A stretch of DNA of 23,180 nt from Virgibacillus salarius (GTDB taxonomy: Bacteria; Bacillota; Bacilli; Bacillales; Amphibacillaceae): contig NZ_BAAACY010000172.1 in NCBI RefSeq assembly GCF_039521925.1, forward strand, positions 1 through 23,180. Reading direction: 5' to 3'. The translations under genes and the position numbers were made by a program. Below, piece by piece: positions 7,736-15,038 of the stretch. Each line of letters begins with the position of its first letter. Positions within the stretch are counted from its first letter, which is position 1. Below the pieces are notes generated by a model, which was not told the DNA's origin, ran no database searches, and worked only from the letters and a program-made list of their open reading frames with translations.

Positions 7736-8662
7736 ATGTCAACCGTTCGGACGAAGGATTTATTAGAGAATTTCAATCTGACCCTTGTCGCAGGTGAGGA
7801 CGGACTACATAGAGAGATTACTACAAGTGATATCTCACGACCTGGAATAGAAATGACAGGGTACTTTAAATACTATCCAAAAGAAAGACTACAGTTAATC
7901 GGCAGGACGGAAATGGCGTATTTCTTAGATTTAACAGATCAAGAAAAAGTCGAACGAGTTGGCCAACTCTGTACAGATGTTACTCCAGGAATAGTGGTAA
8001 CAAGAAATATGGACATACCACAAGTGATGATCGATGCTGCTAATGAATCAGGTGTGCCTATCTTGCATTCACCGCGAAAAACGACACGAGTGATTAGTAG
8101 GCTAACAAATTATTTAGAAGCGAAATTTGCCCCGTTTACTGCAATTCATGGGGTGTTGGTAGATATTTATGGAGTTGGTGTGCTGATTACTGGTCAAAGT
8201 GGAGTAGGTAAAAGTGAAACAGCACTAGAACTAGTGAAGAGAGGGCATCGCTTAGTAGCCGATGATAGTGTAGAAATACGTCAAGAGGATTATGACAGTC
8301 TTATCGGTAACGCTCCACCTTTAATAGAGCACTTATTAGAGATTAGAGGCCTTGGAATAATTAATGTAATGACATTATTTGGAGCGGGATCTGTTAGAAG
8401 CTATAAAAAGATTTCATTAATCATTAATTTAGAAATTTGGGATCAAAAGAAACAATACGATCGTTTAGGTCTTGATGAAGATAAAATGAAGATAATGGAG
8501 GTTGAATTACCAAAGGCAACCATACCAGTACGTCCAGGAAGAAATTTGGCTGTCATTATTGAGGTGGCGGCTATGAACTTTCGTTTAAAACGTATGGGTG
8601 TTAATGCGGCAGAAGAGTTTTCGGAGCGGTTAACAAATATGATTGATCAAGAAAATAGCTAG
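7736..8662 (+). CDS. hprK: HPr kinase/phosphorylase
   Basis: HprK/P is the sensor of carbon catabolite repression in Firmicutes. It phosphorylates Ser46 of HPr and Crh using ATP or PPi and reverses this by phosphorolysis, producing PPi. The 308-residue length is right. The conserved His138 (IHGV), Walker A GQSGVGKS at 153-160 and the family signature EIRGLGIINVMTLFGAG from residue 202 are all intact. ATG 7736 is chosen because AAGGAGG (7721-7727) sits eight bases upstream; an in-frame TTG at 7706 would add ten residues and place that site inside the gene. It heads a unit with lgt, yvoD, ppaX, yvoF and glpP. Its target Crh is encoded near the end of the window. Confidence 0.98.
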   Translation: MSTVRTKDLLENFNLTLVAGEDGLHREITTSDISRPGIEMTGYFKYYPKERLQLIGRTEMAYFLDLTDQEKVERVGQLCTDVTPGIVVTRNMDIPQVMIDAANESGVPILHSPRKTTRVISRLTNYLEAKFAPFTAIHGVLVDIYGVGVLITGQSGVGKSETALELVKRGHRLVADDSVEIRQEDYDSLIGNAPPLIEHLLEIRGLGIINVMTLFGAGSVRSYKKISLIINLEIWDQKKQYDRLGLDEDKMKIMEVELPKATIPVRPGRNLAVIIEVAAMNFRLKRMGVNAAEEFSERLTNMIDQENS

Positions 8663-8674
8663 GAGGAAAATAAG

Positions 8675-9550
8675 ATGAGTTGTAATGCACCAGCACTTGA
8701 CCGTGTATTTTTACATATAGGATCATTACCGATATATTGGTATGGCGTGATTATAGCAGCAGGAGCCTTTCTAGGCTTATTTTTAGCTACTCGAGAGGCT
8801 GACCGCTTAGGTATGAAAAAGGATATCATGGTTGATTTAGTTGTCTTTGCCATCCCTATTGCTATTATTTCAGCACGAATATATTACGTTATTTTTGAAT
8901 GGGATCGTTATGCAGGTGGTCCATGGAGTGATGTCTTTGCTATTTGGGAAGGCGGTATCGCAATCCATGGTGCTCTCATAGGTTCTGTACTAACTGCCAT
9001 TATCTATGCACGTGTTAAACAAGTATCATTTTGGCAATTAGCAGATATTGCCGCACCGAGTATAATTCTAGGGCAAGCAATCGGCCGCTGGGGAAACTTT
9101 ATGAATCAGGAAGCACATGGCGGAGAGATAGCAGAATCAACATATAATAGCTTTCATCAATACTTGCCTGATTTTATTATGAACCAGATGTGTATAGATG
9201 GGGTTATGTACCATCCGACGTTCTTATATGAGTCGTTCTGGAATATTCTTGTGTTTGTATTTCTACTTATATTGCGTAAATTTAACCCTATTCGTGGAGA
9301 ATTATTCTTAAGCTATGCCATTACGTACTCGATTGGACGCTATTTCATAGAAGGAATGCGGACAGATAGTCTTTATGTCTTGGGATCACTACGTCAGGCA
9401 CAGGTTATCTCAATTGTCATTATTGTTGTAGCGTTACTATTAATCATTTATCGCCGAAAAACGATTAATACCCGGTATAATGAGGTGGAACATAAGGGGA
9501 AAGTGGTAAAAAACACGTATCAAAAGAAAAAAAATAAGAAGAAGAAATAA
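8675..9550 (+). CDS. lgt: Prolipoprotein diacylglyceryl transferase
   Basis: Lgt is the membrane enzyme that moves a diacylglyceryl group from phosphatidylglycerol to the lipobox cysteine of prolipoproteins. The 291-residue protein has about seven hydrophobic segments. The key residues are visible: His98 in the HGALIG motif and Arg138 in the signature GRWGNFMNQEAHGG. The C-terminus is a lysine-rich tail (from about residue 272) that makes it somewhat longer than typical Bacillus homologues. AGGAGG (8661-8666) overlaps the hprK stop and serves ATG 8675, so translation of the two genes is probably linked. Confidence 0.97.
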   Translation: MSCNAPALDRVFLHIGSLPIYWYGVIIAAGAFLGLFLATREADRLGMKKDIMVDLVVFAIPIAIISARIYYVIFEWDRYAGGPWSDVFAIWEGGIAIHGALIGSVLTAIIYARVKQVSFWQLADIAAPSIILGQAIGRWGNFMNQEAHGGEIAESTYNSFHQYLPDFIMNQMCIDGVMYHPTFLYESFWNILVFVFLLILRKFNPIRGELFLSYAITYSIGRYFIEGMRTDSLYVLGSLRQAQVISIVIIVVALLLIIYRRKTINTRYNEVEHKGKVVKNTYQKKKNKKKK

Positions 9551-9642
9551 AATAACATCTAGTTATAAAGAGGCGTTAGAATCGTAGCTAAATGTATACT
9601 ATTTTAAGGAATTAAAGTTTCATATGAAAGAGGGAATATGGA

Positions 9643-10605
9643 ATGAAAGGGATTTTACTTCGAGGAATGCAGCAGGGATTAAATACATCATGGACATTAG
9701 GAAAAGTTATTTTTCCTGTTACGTTAATCGTTACGATTTTACAATTCACGCCCGTTTTACCATGGATTATAAAGCAACTTACTCCTCTAATGGGATGGTT
9801 AGGGTTGTCTGGGGAAGCTGCTGTACCACTTGTTTTAGGAAATGCGCTGAATCTTTATGCGGGTATAGCAGCGATTGTTTCATTTGATTTTACGGTTAAA
9901 GAAGTATTTATTATGGCGATGATGTTATCATTTTCCCATAATTTATTTATTGAATCTGCCGTTGCCTCTAGGGTAGGTGTTAATTGGTGGTTGATCTCAG
10001 GAATTAGAATAGGGTTGGCGCTTTTCGCTGCGATTATCATTAACTTCCTTTGGAATGGCGGGGCGGAACAAGCAGCATATGGATTCATTTCTTCGGCAAA
10101 TCCTGAATTAACAGGTTGGGGAGAGATTATTCTACATGGTCTGCAAACAGCTATTGTGGCCATTGCTCAGCTAGCTATGATTGTGATACCACTCATGATA
10201 GTTATGCAATTTTTACGTGAAAAAGGATGGTTGAATTATCTGTCTACTAAATTTGCTCCGTTTACAAGGGTTCTTGGAATGAAAGAGAATACCTCAATGA
10301 CCATGGTAGCTGGGCTGACAATAGGTTTAGCATATGGTGCTGGTGTGATGATTCAGGCTGTGAAAGAGGATGGCGTTGAAAAAAAAGATATGATTCTAGC
10401 ACTCATCTTTCTTGTTTCCTGTCACGCAGTAGTTGAGGATACGGTCGTATTTATCCCATTGGGAATCCCAGTATGGCCACTACTAGTTATTCGACTCATT
10501 ACAGCAATTTTATTAACAATGGCAATTTCATTCATTTGGAACAGCATAGATAAGAACAAAAGAAGGAAGGAAACCACTAATGAGCATTCGTACAATACTT
10601 TTTGA
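9643..10605 (+). CDS. yvoD: Nucleoside recognition (Gate) domain membrane protein, YvoD-like
   Basis: This 320-residue integral membrane protein has about eight hydrophobic stretches arranged as two Gate/nucleoside-recognition modules. Its substrate is not known. In Bacillus the same gene (yvoD) lies between lgt and ppaX, as here, so the name rests on both look and position. ATG 9643 follows GAGGG at 9630-9634. The 92 bases after lgt hold no clear terminator. Its 3' end overlaps ppaX by 26 bases, which points to translational coupling. The last 20 residues are polar and lysine-rich. Confidence 0.85.
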   Translation: MKGILLRGMQQGLNTSWTLGKVIFPVTLIVTILQFTPVLPWIIKQLTPLMGWLGLSGEAAVPLVLGNALNLYAGIAAIVSFDFTVKEVFIMAMMLSFSHNLFIESAVASRVGVNWWLISGIRIGLALFAAIIINFLWNGGAEQAAYGFISSANPELTGWGEIILHGLQTAIVAIAQLAMIVIPLMIVMQFLREKGWLNYLSTKFAPFTRVLGMKENTSMTMVAGLTIGLAYGAGVMIQAVKEDGVEKKDMILALIFLVSCHAVVEDTVVFIPLGIPVWPLLVIRLITAILLTMAISFIWNSIDKNKRRKETTNEHSYNTF

Positions 10606-11215
10606 TTTAGATGGGACACTAATCGATACAAATGAATTAATTATTGCGTCATTTATTCATACATTTAATGCTTATCATTTAGAATATTCGCGTGAGGAAA
10701 TTATAGAATTTAATGGACCTCCGTTGGTTGATACATTTACCAAGATTAATGCAAGACGAGCAGATAGTATGGTTGAAACCTATCGTGAGCATAATTTAAA
10801 AGAACATGATAATTATGTAAAACCGTTTCCGCATGTAGTTGATACTGTAAAAAAGCTACAGGAGAATGGGATTGAAATGGCGATTGTGACAACAAAGATG
10901 AGAAAAGGGGTAAATAAGGGGCTTTCATTAACAGGGCTGGATAACTATTTTGAAACAGTTATTACTATAGATGATGTGACGCATCCAAAACCGCATGAAG
11001 AACCTGTGTTAAAAGCAATGGAAGCATTGCAAGCCGATCCCAAGAGGACATTGATGGTTGGTGATAATTATCATGACATTGAAGCGGGGAAAAATGCTGG
11101 GGTACAAACAGCAGGTGTTGCTTGGACCTTTAAAGGTAAACAACGTTTACTGGAATATAAACCGACATATATGCTAGATGATATACGTGATTTACTGCAA
11201 ATTACTGGAGTGTAG
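10580..11215 (+). CDS. ppaX: Pyrophosphatase PpaX (HAD family)
   Basis: PpaX hydrolyses inorganic pyrophosphate. In Bacillus it removes the PPi produced when HprK/P dephosphorylates P-Ser-HPr, and so pulls that reaction forward. HAD motif I is DLDGT with the nucleophile Asp9 and acid Asp11. Motif II threonine is in the VTTK segment, and motif III lysine is in the HPKPHEE segment. Motif IV is GDNYHD, with Asp162 and Asp166. The 211-residue length fits. ATG 10580 has GGAAGG at 10565-10570 inside the end of yvoD. Other HAD phosphatases such as Gph look alike; the hprK-lgt-yvoD-ppaX order decides the name. Confidence 0.93.
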   Translation: MSIRTILFDLDGTLIDTNELIIASFIHTFNAYHLEYSREEIIEFNGPPLVDTFTKINARRADSMVETYREHNLKEHDNYVKPFPHVVDTVKKLQENGIEMAIVTTKMRKGVNKGLSLTGLDNYFETVITIDDVTHPKPHEEPVLKAMEALQADPKRTLMVGDNYHDIEAGKNAGVQTAGVAWTFKGKQRLLEYKPTYMLDDIRDLLQITGV

Positions 11216-11218
11216 CCA

Positions 11219-11740
11219 ATGCGAAAAACAAAGCGTTACCCTGTGCAGAATATGAATGCATTATGGCAAATTTATAATACAGTACCTTTTTGGAAGGTAA
11301 TGAAAAATTTTATTGTGATTCAGATAGCAAGGTATACACCTATTTTGCCAATGAAAAATTGGTTGTATCGCAAGCTTTTACGGATGGAAGTTGGAGAGTA
11401 TACAGCATTCGCTTTGATGGTAATGCCGGATATTATGTTTCCAGAAAAAATTAAAGTGGGAAAAAATAGTGTTATTGGCTATAATACAACCATTTTGGCA
11501 CATGAATATTTAATAAAGGAATATCGTATTGGAACGGTAACGATTGGTGATGAAGTAATGATTGGAGCGAATTCAACGATATTACCAGGTGTAACGATTG
11601 GTGATCATGCGATTGTCTCTGCTGGCACGTTGGTACATAAGGATGTACCAGCTGGATCTTTTGTTGGTGGAAACCCGATGCAAGTGAAGTATACAAAAGA
11701 TCAAGTTAAAGAAAGGGAAGAAAAATTGAAGCTAGAGTAG
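11219..11740 (+). CDS. yvoF: Acyltransferase with left-handed beta-helix, YvoF-like
   Basis: This 173-residue protein belongs to the hexapeptide-repeat acetyltransferase family. Imperfect [LIV]-G-x4 repeats run from about residue 80 to 155 (KVGKNSVIGYNTTI, VTIGDEVMIGANSTILPGV, TIGDHAIVSAGTLV), ending in the usual VPAGSFVGGNPM turn. The substrate is unknown. A hydrophobic segment near residues 28-45 may contact the membrane. It starts three bases after the ppaX stop with GGAGTG (11207-11212) as ribosome binding site, and is followed directly by glpP without a gap. In Bacillus it is the gene after ppaX. Confidence 0.85.
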   Translation: MRKTKRYPVQNMNALWQIYNTVPFWKVMKNFIVIQIARYTPILPMKNWLYRKLLRMEVGEYTAFALMVMPDIMFPEKIKVGKNSVIGYNTTILAHEYLIKEYRIGTVTIGDEVMIGANSTILPGVTIGDHAIVSAGTLVHKDVPAGSFVGGNPMQVKYTKDQVKEREEKLKLE

Positions 11741-12298
11741 GTGATTGAATTGAACATACCAACTGGTATTTTACCTGCGATCCGAAAAATGAAAGATTTT
11801 GATAAGGCTTTGGATACCCCTCATGAATCCATAGTTATTCTAGAAACTAGATTGGCGCAGATAAAAAGTTTAGTGGACTATTCTAAGCGCGCAAAAAAAA
11901 ATATATTGGTACACTTCGATCTTATTCAAGGATTAAAGTCGGATGATTATGGTATGGAGTTTTTGTTAAGAGAAATAAAGCCAGACGGTATCTTATCAAC
12001 TCGAGCAAATGTTATTAGTATGGCGAAAAAGCATCAATTGTTAGCAATCCAACGTGTGTTTTTATTAGATAGCTTAGCCCTAGAGCAAAATATAAAAGTA
12101 ATTAATCGAGTACAACCAGATTGTATCGAGGTATTGCCTGGACTTATTCCATCAATGGTGCATCAGATCCATGCCAAAACGGAATTGCCAGTAATCGCTG
12201 GAGGATTAATTACCAACGAGGAAGAAGTTAAAGCTGCTTTACAAGCTGGTGCTGTTGCTGTTTCAACATCAAATACAGATCTTTGGAAGATGATGTAA
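11741..12298 (+). CDS. glpP: Glycerol uptake operon antiterminator GlpP
   Basis: GlpP is the RNA-binding antiterminator of the glycerol regulon. With glycerol-3-phosphate it lets transcription pass the leader terminators of glpF(K) and glpD. The 185-residue protein is a compact (beta/alpha) barrel-like fold. Family phrases are ILPAIRKMKDF at the start, FDLIQGL, PDGILSTR, IQRVFLLDS, PDCIEVLPG and the glycine-rich phosphate-site end AGGLITNEEEV. GTG 11741 directly abuts the yvoF stop. An in-frame TTG at 11750 has AGGTGA at 11739-11744, well spaced, and may be the true start, giving 182 residues. No promoter or terminator separates it from yvoF, so it is likely read from the hprK unit. Confidence 0.94.
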   Translation: MIELNIPTGILPAIRKMKDFDKALDTPHESIVILETRLAQIKSLVDYSKRAKKNILVHFDLIQGLKSDDYGMEFLLREIKPDGILSTRANVISMAKKHQLLAIQRVFLLDSLALEQNIKVINRVQPDCIEVLPGLIPSMVHQIHAKTELPVIAGGLITNEEEVKAALQAGAVAVSTSNTDLWKMM

Positions 12299-12318
12299 TT
12301 TATTTCATGGTTGTTCGC

Positions 12319-12327
12319 TGATATAAT
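12319..12327 (+). promoter_or_regulatory. Extended -10 promoter element of glpF
   Basis: TG-a-TATAAT is a consensus extended -10 element 21 bases after the glpP stop. No strong -35 is seen 16-18 bases upstream, which is common for extended -10 promoters. Transcription would start near 12334, just before the leader hairpin. I found no clear CcpA (cre) site nearby. Confidence 0.65.
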
Positions 12328-12346
12328 AGATATAGTTTAAAATTGG

Positions 12347-12388
12347 CTAGGTAATCGTTAATGTAGATTGACGAGTGCCTAGTTTTTT
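12347..12388 (+). terminator. Leader terminator of glpF, likely GlpP target
   Basis: A 16-bp stem pairs 12347-12362 with 12367-12382 around the loop GTAG. It has one A-G mismatch and two G-U pairs, and six T follow (12383-12388). It lies between the glpF promoter and glpF, about 100 bases before the start codon. In Bacillus, GlpP bound to glycerol-3-phosphate prevents termination at such a leader; that role here is inferred from position. AATTGG (12341-12346) precedes the stem and TAATGTA (12359-12365) runs into its loop, as in the glpD leader. Confidence 0.85.
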
Positions 12389-12483
12389 ATCTTTGTGAAA
12401 ATGTACGCTTAAAGAATCTATTAATAACTTTCTGGAATTGTGGAATACCAAAATATCAACTTTTTTAATGGAGGTATTTTAGT

Positions 12484-13278
12484 ATGTCTGCATTTTTTGG
12501 AGAGTTAATTGGTACCATGATTCTAATTATTTTCGGCGGGGGAGTAGTAGCTGGGGTCAATCTGAAGCACACATTATCTGAAGGATCAGGTTGGGTTCTA
12601 GTCTCCATAGCTTGGGGTCTTGGCGTTACCATGGGTGTTTACGCAGTAGGTAATATTACTGGAGCCCATATTAACCCAGCTGTTACACTAGGTTTTGCTG
12701 CAATTGGTAAATTTCCTTGGGCGCAGGTTCCGTTATATATTTCAGCACAAATGCTAGGTGGCTTTATTGGTGCGATTATCGTTTTTTTTCATTATTTACC
12801 ACATTGGAAAGAAACGAAAGATCAAGCTACAAAGCTAGGTGTGTTTTCTACCGGACCTGCTATTCCTAATACGCTAGCAAATTTAATTAGTGAAATTATA
12901 GGTACGTTTATACTAGTAATGGGTTTATTGTTTATTGGTGCGAATACATTTACAGAAGGATTGAATCCACTAATTGTAGGGTTGCTCATTATTGCTATTG
13001 GTATGTCTCTTGGTGGAACGACAGGATATGCGATTAATCCAGCTAGAGATCTAGGCCCAAGAGTGGCTCATTGGATTTTGCCAATTCCTGGGAAAGGATA
13101 CTCTAATTGGAGCTATGCTTGGATTCCGGTAGCTGGCCCGGCAATTGGTGGTATTTATGGTGGACTTTTTTATGAGGCAATTTTTAAATCTCATGCTACA
13201 ATAGTATTTTGGGTTTTTACTGCTGGTGTTTTACTATTGTTTATTACTGCATTAGGTAATGAACTAAAAAAGGCTTAA
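12484..13278 (+). CDS. glpF: Glycerol uptake facilitator GlpF
   Basis: GlpF is an aquaglyceroporin that lets glycerol diffuse across the cytoplasmic membrane. The 264-residue protein has six membrane helices and the two re-entrant loops with NPA motifs: N64-P65-A66 (GAHINPAVTLG) and N185-P186-A187. The second is followed by Arg188-Asp189. The aspartate is the residue that marks glycerol channels rather than water-only aquaporins. GGAGGT (12470-12475) stands eight bases before ATG. It is followed by glpK after 46 bases with no terminator, so the two form an operon controlled by the upstream leader. Confidence 0.97.
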   Translation: MSAFFGELIGTMILIIFGGGVVAGVNLKHTLSEGSGWVLVSIAWGLGVTMGVYAVGNITGAHINPAVTLGFAAIGKFPWAQVPLYISAQMLGGFIGAIIVFFHYLPHWKETKDQATKLGVFSTGPAIPNTLANLISEIIGTFILVMGLLFIGANTFTEGLNPLIVGLLIIAIGMSLGGTTGYAINPARDLGPRVAHWILPIPGKGYSNWSYAWIPVAGPAIGGIYGGLFYEAIFKSHATIVFWVFTAGVLLLFITALGNELKKA

Positions 13279-13324
13279 TAATTACTAAATAAACGTATGA
13301 CGGTTTTTTGGGGAGGAATAGAAA

Positions 13325-14815
13325 TTGGAAAGATATATATTAGCACTTGATCAGGGGACAACCAGTTCACGTGCAATTATTTTTAATCATGCTGGTGAGA
13401 TTGTTGCAACGGGACAAAAGGAATTTGAACAATATTTTTCAAAACCAGGCTGGGTAGAGCATGATGCCAATGAAATATGGACTTCTATACTTGCTTGTAT
13501 CTCTGATGCACTTCGTAAGGCAGATTTAGAGCCATCTGATTTAGCTGGTATAGGTATAACAAATCAAAGAGAAACAACAGTTGTATGGGATAAAAACACT
13601 GGCAAACCTATTTATAAGGCGATTGTTTGGCAATCTAGACAAACTAAGGATATTTGCGATCAGCTTAAAAATGAAGGTTATAATGATGTCTTTCGGGCAA
13701 AAACAGGTTTATTAATTGATCCTTATTTTGCAGGGACAAAAGTGAAATGGATATTAGATCATGTCGATGGTGCAAGAGAAAAAGCAAATAATGGAGATCT
13801 TTTATTTGGTACGATTGATACATGGCTAGTCTATAAATTAACTGGTGGGAAACGCCATATTACGGACTATTCTAATGCATCTCGAACCCTCATGTATAAT
13901 ATTTATGATCTTAAATGGGATGAAGAATTATTAGAAATTTTAGGAGTACCGAAATCCATGCTGCCAGAGGTAAGGCAGTCTTCAGAGGTGTATGGTACTA
14001 CGGTGGATTATCACTTTTTTGGACATGAGGTTCCAATTGCTGGAATTGCAGGAGATCAGCAGGCGGCCTTGTTCGGACAGGCTTGTTTTGAAAAAGGAAT
14101 GGCAAAGAACACATATGGTACAGGATGTTTTATGCTAATGAATACAGGAGAACAAGGAATGCAATCAAAACATGGTCTCCTTACTACACTTGCTTGGGGA
14201 GTCGACGGTAAGGTAGAGTATGCATTAGAAGGAAGTATCTTTGTTGCGGGATCAGCAATCCAATGGCTGCGAGATGGCTTAGAATTAATCGAAAACTTGT
14301 CAGATACTGAATCACTTGCTCACGCTGTTTCTTCTACAGAAGGTGTATACGTAGTCCCTGCATTTGTTGGATTGGGAACGCCATATTGGGATAGTGATGT
14401 CAAAGGTTCTATATTTGGCTTAACGAGAGGAGCTACAAAAGAACACTTTGTACGAGCTACTTTAGAAGCATTAGCGTATCAAACAAAAGATGTTGTCGAT
14501 GTTATGGAACAGGAAGCTGGTATGAAAGTGAAAAAATTCCGAGTTGATGGTGGAGTTGTCCAAAACAATTTTTTAATGCAATTTCAAAGCGATATGCTTG
14601 ATGTTGCTGTAGAACGTCCAGTGGTTAATGAGACGACGGCATTGGGAGCTGCTTATTTAGCGGGTCTTGCTGTTGGCTTTTGGGAAAGCAAGGAAGAGAT
14701 TGCTCAGCAATGGAAAGTAAATCGAACCTTTAATCCTACAATCATAAAAGAAGAAAGAACCAAATTATATACGGGATGGAAACAAGCAATAAAAGCAGCA
14801 CAAGCTTTTAAGTAA
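13325..14815 (+). CDS. glpK: Glycerol kinase
   Basis: GlpK phosphorylates glycerol to glycerol-3-phosphate, which traps it in the cell and makes the effector of GlpP. The 496-residue protein has the FGGY-kinase start ALDQGTTSSR (residues 7-16) with the phosphate-binding loop, and the C-terminal signature region around TLEALAYQTKDVVDVM. His230 (DYHFFG) is the residue that PEP-dependent HPr phosphorylates to activate GlpK in Firmicutes; enterobacterial GlpK lacks it. The start is TTG 13325, with GGGAGG at 13311-13316 spaced eight bases. The gene is intact. Confidence 0.98.
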   Translation: MERYILALDQGTTSSRAIIFNHAGEIVATGQKEFEQYFSKPGWVEHDANEIWTSILACISDALRKADLEPSDLAGIGITNQRETTVVWDKNTGKPIYKAIVWQSRQTKDICDQLKNEGYNDVFRAKTGLLIDPYFAGTKVKWILDHVDGAREKANNGDLLFGTIDTWLVYKLTGGKRHITDYSNASRTLMYNIYDLKWDEELLEILGVPKSMLPEVRQSSEVYGTTVDYHFFGHEVPIAGIAGDQQAALFGQACFEKGMAKNTYGTGCFMLMNTGEQGMQSKHGLLTTLAWGVDGKVEYALEGSIFVAGSAIQWLRDGLELIENLSDTESLAHAVSSTEGVYVVPAFVGLGTPYWDSDVKGSIFGLTRGATKEHFVRATLEALAYQTKDVVDVMEQEAGMKVKKFRVDGGVVQNNFLMQFQSDMLDVAVERPVVNETTALGAAYLAGLAVGFWESKEEIAQQWKVNRTFNPTIIKEERTKLYTGWKQAIKAAQAFK

Positions 14816-14840
14816 AGTACTATACGAAATAAATGAATTA

Positions 14841-14849
14841 TGCTATACT
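14841..14849 (+). promoter_or_regulatory. Extended -10 promoter element of glpD
   Basis: TG-c-TATACT is a strong extended -10 element 25 bases after the glpK stop. It is followed by a leader with a terminator hairpin at 14885-14941, and glpD begins at 15039. The same arrangement precedes glpF. Confidence 0.65.
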
Positions 14850-14884
14850 ATAAGTAAGTTAATAGTGTGGACGGAGAATTGGAG

Positions 14885-14941
14885 AAGCCGCAAGCAACTA
14901 ATGTAAGAATTGCATTAGTTTGTTTTGTGGCTTTATTTTTT
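14885..14941 (+). terminator. Leader terminator of glpD, likely GlpP target
   Basis: A long imperfect stem pairs AAGCC-CAA (14885-14893) and AACTAATG (14896-14903) with CATTAGTT (14913-14920) and TTG-GGCTT (14925-14933). An asymmetric internal loop lies between the two paired blocks, and a T-rich run to 14941 follows. It stands 97 bases before glpD. GlpP antitermination of glpD is established in Bacillus subtilis; for this leader it is inferred. AATTGG (14877-14882) precedes the stem and TAATGTA (14899-14905) runs into its loop, as in the glpF leader. Confidence 0.8.
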
Positions 14942-15038
14942 ATGTATTAGGAATTTTTTCCGTCTGCGTATACATGACTATCCAGAAATATGGGTATTGA
15001 TATGTATAGACATTACTAGAAATGGGGAGTGAATAATA

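Noticed and set aside
9624..9887. An 87-codon frame overlapping the start of yvoD
   Set aside because: It begins a few bases before yvoD in another register; yvoD has the better ribosome binding site, family match and length.
12299..15038. CcpA (cre) operator sites around glpF and glpD
   Set aside because: I looked for TGWAARCGYTWNCW-like sequences in both leader regions and found none with the CG centre in the right place.
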